From Euborellia annulipes (taxonomy: Eukaryota > Arthropoda > Insecta > Dermaptera > Anisolabididae), in the NCBI GenBank assembly GCA_023213315.1, contig JAKCPI010001938.1:1-64000 (forward strand): 64,000 nt of DNA, in the 5' to 3' direction. Positions 55,857 through 64,000 of the stretch are shown here, piece by piece. Every line of letters begins with the position of its first letter. Within the stretch, counting starts at the first letter, position 1. The notes beneath the pieces were generated by a model. That model made no database searches and was not told the origin of the DNA. It worked only from the letters and a program-made list of their open reading frames with translations. The position numbers and the translations under genes were made by a program.

Positions 55857-55896
55857 GGCCCTGATGATGGTCCTATATGTGACCGAAACGTTAGCC
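55857..55896 (+). ncRNA. Hammerhead ribozyme-like motif M, right
   Basis: GGCC, CTGATGA, T, stem II GGTC/GACC, GAAAC, GTT, AGCC. The residue after U is U, within the UH rule. Confidence 0.55.
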
Positions 55897-56039
55897 CTGG
55901 CACTTTATATTATATTTAAATAAAAATTGAAAAAACCACTAGCTGCGTTGCTCATTTGGGATTTCCTGAACCTTAAATAAATTGTATTAGATTCTTGAAT
56001 AGTCTAGGTTATATGTTTCAAAGATTTAGGCAGGGCGCA

Positions 56040-56165
56040 CACGGTTGATTTTTAGTCGATGGACATAAATGCAAAAAACGAGTCGATCTGCACCTTCATT
56101 GAACTTAATGCATTTATGTCCATCGACCAAACTATCGCTCGACTAAAAATCGACCGTGTGCGGTC
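56040..56165. repeat. Inverted repeat MITE
   Basis: CACACGGTTGATTTTTAGTC and GGACATAAATGCA on the left are complemented on the right. Possibly related to the structure at 59625. Confidence 0.65.
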
Positions 56166-56845
56166 AGCCTAAAATGTTAATTTTGATTTCTAATCTAATA
56201 GAAACGTCTCTAGAATAGAGTCTAACGTTGTCTTAAACTCCCTTTTAAAAAATATACCTTTGTGCCTAAATCTCTATTATAGATAAGCCATAAGGCACTG
56301 AAGATGAACCAAAAAAAAAAAAAAAAAAAAAAATCGTCCAAAACGTCTCCTTCGGCATTTGTGTCCTTAAAATAAAATATCAAATAAATTTCAACAGAGA
56401 AAAAATATCAGACCCCCGACCTGGATTTTGATTCGGAGGGGAAATTTTCAAAAAAAAAAAAATGATAAAAGGATCGGACTGGATCTAGATCCAATTTTTG
56501 AAATTTGGTTCGTGATCTTTCTATTTTCGGATCGCGATTCTCTTTTAGTAGACTTTGCCTATTCCTTGCCTCAGCGCAGTAGCACAGAGGTAGAGGTCTC
56601 GCCTCTTCTGTCTGACAATGCTCAGCGATTAAATTTTCTAATTAAAAAAAAAAAATGGATATTGTTGGATAATTTTTTGACATGAGATGAATTTTATTTA
56701 GGGAGTCTAGGGCTCAAACCAAGCTTCCTCCAGGTATTTTTTAAAAATTAAACTCGAGAATAAAGTGATCAGCATCGCGTTTGCTTTAATTAACCCAGAG
56801 GGTGCTTATGTATTTTAGCAAAGAATAAATAGGCTATTAAATATA
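56166..56845. other. No gene recognised; tRNA-like half
   Basis: A-run at 56310-56333. CAGTAGCACAGAGGTAGAGG near 56578 resembles a box A half of a tRNA-like SINE; no box B. Confidence 0.4.
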
Positions 56846-56859
56846 TATATATATATAAG

Positions 56860-57345
56860 TAGAAGAAATTCGATGGCTGAGTGGTAATTATTAGGATTAG
56901 GTAGATGTAGGCAGCCAGGAAAAACTCTATTTGATTATCGTCGACGTTTCGGAATCACATTGATCCCATTTTCAGGACGATAAACTGTTATTGTTGCTTA
57001 GATAGATGCAATTTTGGTTCATACAAAAATAAATGATTGAATTTGCATATACCATTAGATGTACAGAGACAGTATTAGATGTATTAGACAGTCTTTTAAT
57101 CTTGGCCAGTGCAGTTTCGGGCCCATTTGCCACAAAATAAAAATACAGCCCATGCGCCTACGGAATAAATCAAATGGTATATGCAAATTTAATCATTTAT
57201 TTTTGTATGAACCGAAATTGCAACTTTCTAAGCAACAATAACAGTTTATCGTCCTGAAGATGGGATCGATGTGATTCCGAAACGTCGACGATAATCAAAT
57301 AGTTTTTTTTTTACTCACTAGCTGCCTACATCTTCCTAATCCTAT
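56860..57345. mobile_element. Hammerhead fold-back element N
   Basis: TA-repeat flanks on both sides (likely a TA-rich target duplication), a one-sided left tail with GATGGCTGAGTGGT, outer arms GGCAGCCAGG/CTAGCTGCC, and a loop shared with F. The right hammerhead is intact; the left has CTGAAAA (invariant G lost). Confidence 0.75.
57246..57294 (+). ncRNA. Hammerhead ribozyme-like motif N (best candidate)
   Basis: Stem I TTATCGTC/GACGATAA (8 bp, perfect), core CTGAAGA, one unpaired T, stem II GGGATC/GATTCC (6 bp with one G-U, 5-nt loop), GAAAC, GTC with cleavage expected after C at 57286. Stem III is only ACGU, suggesting dimer action. The structural match is seen directly; activity is inferred. 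Confidence 0.7.
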
Positions 57346-57929
57346 ATATATATATATACACGAGTTTAATTTTTCAAATACGTCCGTATTAATAGATTTT
57401 TGTGATAAACAATTTTAGAGCTTTCAGAAAATAAATGTTTTTTTTTTTTTTTATTGATTAAATTTTTTCTTTTTAAATTAATGCTTTGCACCTACACTTG
57501 TGTTTATTTTTCATCACCATCATCACCACCACCACCAAGCTTTTTGTGATTACACTTATTATTTATTTATTTATTTATTTTTTTTTTTAATTTGTGTGTA
57601 ATCCCTCAAATCAAGTGACCACTGTTTGCTTTTATCCGCTCGAAACTGGCTTTTGCGAAGAACATACCTCTCTATCACTCTCTTTCTGCCCACTAATTAA
57701 AGGTACGTCTGTGCATTATCTTAATTTTTTAATCATCATTCATAAATGCCAAAAAAAAAGTTAAAAATGTTTTTTTTTTCTTTAGTTGGCAATTTCTTTG
57801 GCATACTTATTTAATTTATAAAAAAAAAAGAGAAAAAAAAACTTTTTGACTTTTTTTTTAACTCACTGGCTTTATTTATAGATCTAAATATAGGAAGAAT
57901 TTATAAGCTTCATTATATATATATATATA
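57346..57929. other. No gene recognised
   Basis: Homopolymer T and A runs and an ATTT repeat near 57560. Confidence 0.5.
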
Positions 57930-58110
57930 TATGAAGGGCAGTCAAATGTAAACAGGTCAGATGGCAATAGAATATTTATTTATTGAAAAATCCATCTTTA
58001 AGCAGGCTTATTATGCCAAACATTACGTAAAATACTCTGTCAACTACTTGGCTTGTGCTTCATAAGGGTATTTTGCTATAAGACAAGAAACACCGACATC
58101 TTAACCTTGT
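57930..58110. repeat. Possible mariner-like fragment
   Basis: GGGCAGTCAAATGTAAACAG next to TA repeats resembles mariner-type ends. No partner end identified. Confidence 0.3.
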
Positions 58111-58123
58111 TGATATATATATA

Positions 58124-59346
58124 TGGGTGATTCTACGCTATTTGAATTTTATTGGTCAGTGGAAAAAATATATGTTAAAATAATTATATCATTGATACTG
58201 TATTCTTAAATAATAAAGAATATCGTGTTTTATTGGGGCCATTTAGTCAATTCACGATAACTGTTTCATTTTAGGAATTAATAGTTGAAAATAGTCATAA
58301 ATGTCAGTATTCTGGGTGTCCCATTTCGAGTTTTTTTACTAGTTTTGTTCGACATTCATTTATTTATTAACTTGACATAATATTTTTTACCATAATTATA
58401 AACATGAGTAAACCCCAAAACATAATTAATGAAAATACATTTTAAAAGTATTTGTTATTATAAAAAAAAATACTTGTTTTCACGTGACCTAAAAATGATG
58501 TCATCTATTCTGGAAAAATTAAAAGATAAAAATTTATCATAAAAACTGCCAAAGGATAACAATGGCCATGAATAACAGGCGTAGTACAGTCTGAAGTAAG
58601 AAGCAAGCTAACGGCGTTGAGCATAATTCAAATAATATAGCTTTAGTTATTGTTGAATTGTCATAAAGTGTGTTTGGGCCAGTCGATGCAATATTTATTC
58701 TGGTAAATAAATCTCTTTATATTTTATCGTTACGTAACTCTACATATGTACAATGCAATGTTTATTGTATGTAAATGTCATGAATTACGTCGAAACTTTG
58801 GCAAGAAAGACGCGTATTGTTTTTTTTTAAAGTAATGTGTGGTTTTGTCATTAGTTTGGCTGTCATTATTCTGGCACATTCAAGGGTTCGCATCCCGTCT
58901 AATGAAACAAAAATTTATTTCAATTGGATTTAGCTATCAATCCAATTTAAATAAATAGATACGGGGTCTAAATGGCCTTCGATGCCAAAAAATGGAATAA
59001 AAAAAAACTCTGTCAGGGAAAATACCCGCCCACGGGTAGGGACGAAATTTTGTTTCCTTAATATCTTATAGCTATAATGTATGTTTTTTTAATATTAATT
59101 CAGCTTTCATTATAAATAGTTAATTGTCTCTCACTTTCCTAGCTTAATTTTCACAATTCTGCCAATAGTGTCTTTCTTCAGGTAACATATTTCTTCTGGT
59201 GCAAATAAAACTCAAAAAAATTAAAATATCTTCTGGCCTTTATCATTACAGATACGAAAATAATGTTAACTAAGGAAATCATGAATATTAAATTGAACAG
59301 AGTATATTTGGTTTCTGGACACAAAAATCCAAATAGCGTCACCCAT
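58124..59346. mobile_element. TIR element, 1.2 kb
   Basis: Ends GGGTGATTCTACGCTATTTG and CAAATAGCGTCACCC face each other between TA-repeat flanks. The interior is AT-rich with an S3 SINE piece at 58880-58925 (GGGTTCGCATCCCGTCT). No transposase frame. Confidence 0.6.
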
Positions 59347-59624
59347 ATATATATATATATATATATATGCACATAACCTGAGCAAAATGCAAGTTAAGAA
59401 TAAATTGGTTGAGAACTCAATATCTTTGTTGAGCGAGGGGTGTTCGTCCTTCGGTGTGTCGTGCATTGGTCGTTGACACGGAAGAGGTGTCGGGGTTATA
59501 ATAATGTACTAGGACGTTTTATATGCGTTAATTGAGCGAAACAGTCAGACATCGAGACAAAGACAAGATAATACTATCTGTATCAGTCAAAAGTATCCAT
59601 CTAGCAGTCAACTCTAAGACTGAA

Positions 59625-59785
59625 CGCACACCAATTGAGCAAAAACGTTTTTGACTAAAACTGTTTTTTTCAATGCTTTTCTATGGGTCAACGCACACCG
59701 AGGAGCCAAAACACAATTGGCCATTGAACAAAATGTTTTACTATTGAGAGTTTTGCTCATTCGGTGTGCGTTCCCAGTCTAATGG
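59625..59785. repeat. Inverted repeat MITE
   Basis: GACTGAACGCACACC on the left and GGTGTGCGTTCCCAGTC on the right, with imperfect complementary arms containing TTGAGCAAAA/TTTTGCTCA. Confidence 0.6.
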
Positions 59786-60112
59786 TTAGAGAAAACAACT
59801 CCAAATTTTAAAGAGATCAAGTGTATTTAAGCTCTGCAACCAACACCCAGATGCATGTATATTCGCTCATACAGGCAAAATTTAAAATGCCTTAAGAATG
59901 TGATGAGATATCGTCAAGGCCGGATACAGGGGGGGTAAAGGCAATTACCCCCCCCCCCCGAGATTTGAAAAAAAAATAAAAAATTAATTGATGTTTTATG
60001 ACTGTGAAGATTTACTCAGGAATTCGCAGTGACTTTGCAGCCAGGAGATTAAATAAAAAAATCTTTTATTTAATTTTAAATAAAAAATCTTTTTATTTAA
60101 TTTTTATTCGCC

Positions 60113-60145
60113 GACGTTTCGGTCGCCAATCACGACCTTCATCAG
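60113..60145 (-). ncRNA. Hammerhead ribozyme-like motif O, left
   Basis: Minus: CTGATGA, A, stem II GGTCG/CGACC (5 bp), GAAAC, GTC. Core complete, but local stem I pairing is poor. Confidence 0.5.
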
Positions 60146-60173
60146 GTTCATCAGGGCAAATATTTGCTGATGT

Positions 60174-60205
60174 TTGATGAAGGTCGTGATTGGCGACCGA
60201 AACGT
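60174..60205 (+). ncRNA. Hammerhead-like motif O, right (core C lost)
   Basis: TTGATGA replaces CTGATGA; the rest mirrors the left motif. Confidence 0.4.
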
Positions 60206-60556
60206 CGGCGAATAAAAATTAAATAAAAGATTTTTTATTTAATCTCCTGGCTGCAAAGTCACTGCGAATTCCTGAATAAAAAATTAAATTTAAAAAATAA
60301 AATTTTAAAAATTAATACTTAAAAATGTGATTTGTATTTATATTCTGGCAAACAAGTACAGAATGCGCCTTTAAATTACAGAAATTAAGAAAAAATAGTG
60401 TGCTGTGCGACGAGTCACACCAGATTACCCCCCCCCCTCCCCTCTGAGAAACACCACTTGATCCTCCCTTGGATATCGTTTTGACATAATGGCGAGTCTC
60501 TGCATTGGTTGCATCCCCTAGAGTTCGAGAAATTAACAATTTTGGAGACATTCTTT

Positions 60557-61250
60557 TTACTTTCTCGTACCTCTATATATATGTTAATATATAGAGAGAG
60601 AAAGTATTGGTTTCATGTCAAAAATTCGATGTCGAGATTTTGATGGATCTTCACGTTTTGAGGTCCCCTGAACCCGAAAAAGTGGTTTTGCGACATGGTC
60701 TGTCTGTCTGTGTGTCTGTCTGTGTCTGTCTGTGTGTGTGTGTGTCTGTGAACAAAATATCTCAAGAACAAAAAGAGCTAGGAAGTTGAAATTTTATATT
60801 TAAGTTAGGCACCCCCATGGGACGTGACACGAAGCTTTTGAACAAAATCAGCCAAAGAGTACTAGTACTTTACTGATGCACTTTTTCAGTTTTTTTTCGA
60901 TTTTCTCAAAATTTGCTCCAACGATTTTTTTTTAAATTCAAAAATCTATTATTTTTTAGATTCTCTATAAAATGTATATTCTCATTTTGTGATTGAAATC
61001 TTCTGAAGACCACTTTACTCTTGTTCTTCATAGGAAAGATAGGAATTTCTCCTATGGTTGCTATGGTAACAAAATATAAATATTTTGCCATACTTATAAA
61101 TTTTACATCTTGAAAATCGAATGTACCGTACTGTCGGAAACTAAATACATGTCGACACAAAATCTGGTGACAAGCACAGTACACAACTTTCGATTACCGA
61201 AGGTAAGAGAAAGTTGTGTGCTGTGCGCCAGTCACACCAGATTTTTTTTA
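60557..61250 (+). repeat. Family H, full length
   Basis: AT hairpin at 60557-60605, all landmarks in order including CCCCCATGGGACGTGACA, 3' hairpin at 61170-61240. One of the best copies. Confidence 0.75.
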
Positions 61251-62030
61251 TTATACGAGTAGGCTATATCAGTTAGTGGGTAAAGAACAGCCTCGGCGTT
61301 TCCAAGATCGTTTTATCTTGCAGTGAGTTAAATTAATAAACAAAGATTGCTTTTCAGGTAATTATATTCTTTGGCATCCGGCCCATTTTCATTTGACTTG
61401 CCCCTAAAATTCATTATTTTAAGAAACTTAAAAAAAAAAAATGTTTAATCCAGATGAGTCATCATTGATAAAGGAGAGAGATTAATTCTAGTTTATTTTC
61501 TTAAAATAAATGATTCATTCATCTTTCATTTAGATAGAAATTAGCTATGATTACTCACCCAATTTATTTATAGTAAAATTCCTATTTATTTTAGGCGATA
61601 TTTAAAAAAAAATCTTTGGGAAAGATTTTAAGAAAAAAAGAATGACTTTTTTTAATGAAGGAAATATAACAAGAAAACAAACTTTTTTTAATCATTTTTC
61701 TTCAAAATTATTTGTAAACGAAAAAAAAGAAAATATATCTCTTTTGGTGAAAGTTTTGTTTTATTTTATGTTAATTATTCAGCCGCTTAAGATGCAAGTA
61801 GAAATCAAATGGCAACAATTAAAGAATGCCTAAGAGTCAAATTTTATTTGTTGGTAGGAACTCTAAGGATGTTTCATCTGAAACGAACTTTTTATCAATT
61901 GAAAGAGTGTGGATGCAGTCCAATAATTATATTAAGAACAACGGTATCTCCTAGTTTCTTCTTTGGGCAATGGTTTACGGATGATATGTATTTATAATCA
62001 AAAAATAATTAAAATTCTAAAAATTTGTTA
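61251..62030. other. No gene recognised (golgin-97 intron 4)
   Basis: AT-rich. Near 61910, GTGGATGCAGTCCAAT matches the tail of fold-back H, so this may be the outer part of a related element leading to motif P. Confidence 0.4.
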
Positions 62031-62032
62031 GT

Positions 62033-62088
62033 TCTTTACAGATGCATAACTGTTTCGGCCCAACTCAACAGCCATCTTCAGAACTGGA
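62033..62088 (-). ncRNA. Hammerhead ribozyme-like motif P (closed stem III)
   Basis: Minus: CAGTT, core CTGAAGA, T, stem II GGC/GCC, GAAA, stem III CAG/CTG with an 8-nt loop, then TA. The UH site is UA. Stem I is UU/AA plus AGUU/AACU with an internal loop. Single copy. Confidence 0.55.
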
Positions 62089-62315
62089 AAAATGTACATA
62101 ACATTAAACACTCAAACAGTCAATATATGATTATAACCAACATGTATTATTAGTAAATCAAATAAAGCCATATATGATTTGGTCAAAATTATTTGCATAA
62201 ATCAATAATTTAATTGTCATTATATTTACCATAAGACATCCACACATAATATCTGAATAGTAATAATAAAAAAACTGTGTAAAGTTTTTCTTTTCGTTGA
62301 CACACCCCGAAATAT

Positions 62316-63410
62316 TGTTCGGAACATCGAAAAAAAATTCCCTCGAAGTTTCAGACCTTAATTTTAATTTTAAGCACCTCTCGATCGTTGAATTTTTAAC
62401 TTGTAAATCATTGTTTTTTTTAAATTGTTATAGCTCAGTTCGGTTTTATGATTTTCTTTGCGATTAGTCGCAATCTATAGTGTATTAGACACTCTTTAAA
62501 AAGTCCAGTATTATTTTATTGTTACTTGAACCGTTTCGTCGGTATCGGCCTTGAAAGTCCTATTTCCATGAAATTGTCATATTTCTTTGCTCTTAACAAA
62601 ACGACTGAACATACAATAAAAATTGCAGGAAATTAAAATTTCTACAAAAAATGTCCAATGAAATATTTAGCTCAAGTGCGTTATTCACAAGATATATTCA
62701 GTACAATGTGTTTAAGAAATAATACAATAAAAGTTGAAATTTAATTAATTAACAGAAAAAAGACGCTATATTTTAGGCAAATTTTTATTAATTATCAAGG
62801 CAATATTTCCAGATATTTCTTCCAAGCGTTTTAATTATAAGGGCCGCGTAATGTGTGTGAATTAGGACTTTCAAAGCCGACACCGCCGAAACGGTTCAAG
62901 TAACAATAAAATAACACGGGACTTTTTAAAGAGTTTCTAATCAAGGGCGGATAAAGGGGGGGGGGGGAGGGAATTACCCCCCCCCCGAGATTTGAAAAAA
63001 ATAATTTTTTTCGAAAAAAAATTTACTTTTAATGTAAAATTTTAAAAATTAATACTTAAAAATTTGATTTGTATTTATATACTGGCAAACAAGTACAGAA
63101 TGCGCCTTTAAATTACTGAAATTAAGAAAAAAATGTGTATTGTGCGACCAGTCACACCAAATAACCCCCCTCCGCTCGAGAAACACCTCTGGATCCGCCC
63201 TTGTGTCTAATACTACAGATTGCGACTAATCGCAATGAAAAATCATAAAACCGAACTGAGCTATAACAATTTAAAAAAAAACAATGATTTACATCAATGG
63301 GAAAAATTCAACGATCGAGAGGAAGTGCTTAAAATTAAAATTAAGGGCTGAAACTTCAAAGGAATTTTTTTTTTTGATGTTTAGATTAATATTTCGGCGT
63401 GTCCGCGAAA
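62316..63410. mobile_element. Large inverted repeat split by a hAT MITE
   Basis: ATTAATTTTAATTTTAAGCAC-type arms, GATTAGTCGCAATCTA/TAGATTGCGACTAATC and GGACTTTCAAAGCCGACACC show complementary arms around a loop near 62700. GAAACGGTTCAAG occurs, but without a hammerhead core. Confidence 0.65.
62942..63203. mobile_element. hAT MITE, family M1
   Basis: CAAGGGCGGATAAAGG...GGATCCGCCCTTG with flanks TTTCTAAT/TGTCTAAT (7 of 8). Confidence 0.8.
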
Positions 63411-63669
63411 AAAAATATGTTCGTTTCAAATGAAACACCTTAATATATATATATTTGTACAATACACTGGCCTATATGGACGTGGGAGTCTTTTGAACAA
63501 TGTAAGAATCCTCCGACAATGCAATTTATTGTTGATGACGATTTTGGTGTTTATATTTTACTAGTATAAAATTTGGCTTTTTTTTATTGTTTCCATTTAC
63601 TTTCTACTTTTCTTTTTAAATGTTATTTTAAATTGAAAAAAAAAAATTAATTTTTTTATTTTATTTTAG

Positions 63670-64000
63670 GATGAAATGGAAAATCTTCGGCATTCAACCG
63701 ATTGTGAAAAATCCAAGCTAAATTTAAATTTAGCCCAAACCGAAGAGGAAGTTCGTCATTTACGTGAACGTGTAGCCGTTTTAGAAGAACGTACCAAGGC
63801 AGAATGTGCAGCTCTCGGTGCAGAGCTTACCGTCGATGAACGAGTCGTGGCTTTGCTTGGAGAACGAACTCGCCTTGAACGGCGTCTTGAGGAGGCGCAT
63901 CTTCATCTTTCCGACATCAAAACTTCATGGAGCAGTAAGATTTCATCGTTGGAAACTCAAGTGGAGAGGCTCTGTCGTCAAGCTGGTGAAGAGGGAACCG
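63670..64000 (+). CDS. GOLGA1: Golgin-97 coding exon 5, continues beyond window
   Basis: Acceptor TTTATTTTAG, then DEMENLRHSTDCEKSKLNL in phase 0, continuing as a charged coiled coil (VRHLRERVAVLEERTKAEC, LLGERTRLERRLEEAHLHL) to the window edge with no stop. Codons are much richer in G and C than in the earlier exons. The GRIP domain should lie further right. Confidence 0.8.

Larger units (their letters stand above)
55549..55984. mobile_element. Hammerhead fold-back element M
   Basis: 12-bp duplication TATTAGATTCTT (55537-55548, 55985-55996). One-sided left tail of about 24 nt with ATAGCTGA. The long complementary arms include ACTAGCTGCGTTGCTCATTT, and there are divergent hammerhead motifs. 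Related to J (shared CTGCTTGCTCATT-like outer arm and GGCCAATATGA inner arm). Confidence 0.8.
59988..60274. mobile_element. Hammerhead fold-back element O
   Basis: A 13-bp duplication AATAAAAAATTAA (59975-59987, 60275-60287) within the hAT MITE. One-sided 29-nt left tail with ATGACTGTGA, then a palindrome ending CAGGAATTCGC/GCGAATTCCTG with GCAGCCAGG/CCTGGCTGC. Divergent hammerhead motifs flank the short loop. Confidence 0.8.
59915..60471. mobile_element. hAT MITE M1, split by fold-back O
   Basis: A perfect 8-bp duplication GATATCGT (59907-59914, 60472-60479). Starts CAAGGCCGGATACAGG, ends TGATCCTCCCTTG. The M1 body resumes at 60288. Confidence 0.85.

Noticed and set aside
62520..62900. CCGAAACGG words in the inverted repeat at 62.5/62.9 kb as hammerheads
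   Set aside because: No CTGANGA core upstream in either arm.

Overview
This is a repeat-choked stretch of an AT-rich animal genome, most likely an arthropod. Evidence: spliced genes with GT-AG introns; tRNA-derived SINEs; LINE, Penelope-like, Gypsy, hAT, pogo and mariner-type repeats; and a nuclear copy of mitochondrial COX1 (29299-29429) that reads through only with TGA as Trp and, at one codon, AGA as Ser (invertebrate mitochondrial code). I cannot name the species. Nothing looks bacterial or viral.

The one gene recognised with confidence is golgin-97 (GOLGA1), on the plus strand from 46817 past the window end. Five coding exons are visible (46817-47107, 48209-48467, 54691-54779, 54846-54974, 63670-64000+), with matching splice phases and introns of 1.1, 6.2, 0.07 and 8.7 kb. 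The long introns are filled with transposons. Exon 3 lies about 15 bp from the 5' truncation point of an antisense LINE. Upstream is a probable shared promoter with a small first coding exon on the minus strand (45871-45926). Further left are two more convincing single exons of unrecognised genes: a terminal exon with poly(A) signal on plus (42405-42517) and a GC-rich first exon on minus (42684-42769). Weaker first-exon candidates lie at 30881-30948, 25965-26046 and 1340-1880.

Everything else is mobile DNA, much of it nested. 1-9 kb: TIR elements, an internally deleted Gypsy LTR element with 112-bp LTRs, a SINE split by a hAT that is itself split by a CACTA-like element, and a 2-kb palindrome. 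9-25 kb: hAT, LINE fragments, a tRNA-like palindrome, a large inverted repeat with CRE-like arrays, a hAT carrying CACTA-like and pogo elements, and a Penelope-like GIY-YIG remnant. 25-45 kb: a COX1 numt, many copies of a terminal-hairpin repeat, and a run of fold-back elements. 46-64 kb: the golgin-97 introns, holding a LINE interrupted by an element with a 144-bp tandem array, plus more fold-backs.

The most interesting signal is a scattered set of hammerhead-ribozyme-like motifs (CUGANGA, stem II, GAAAC, then UH), found from 13.7 to 62 kb. Most occur as divergent pairs in the two arms of fold-back elements flanked by 12-14 bp target duplications. At least four of these carry a one-sided tail with a shared ATRGCTGA motif. 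A single motif lies about 0.5 kb downstream, on the same strand, of the Penelope-like endonuclease remnant, which fits the known association of hammerheads with Penelope-like terminal repeats.
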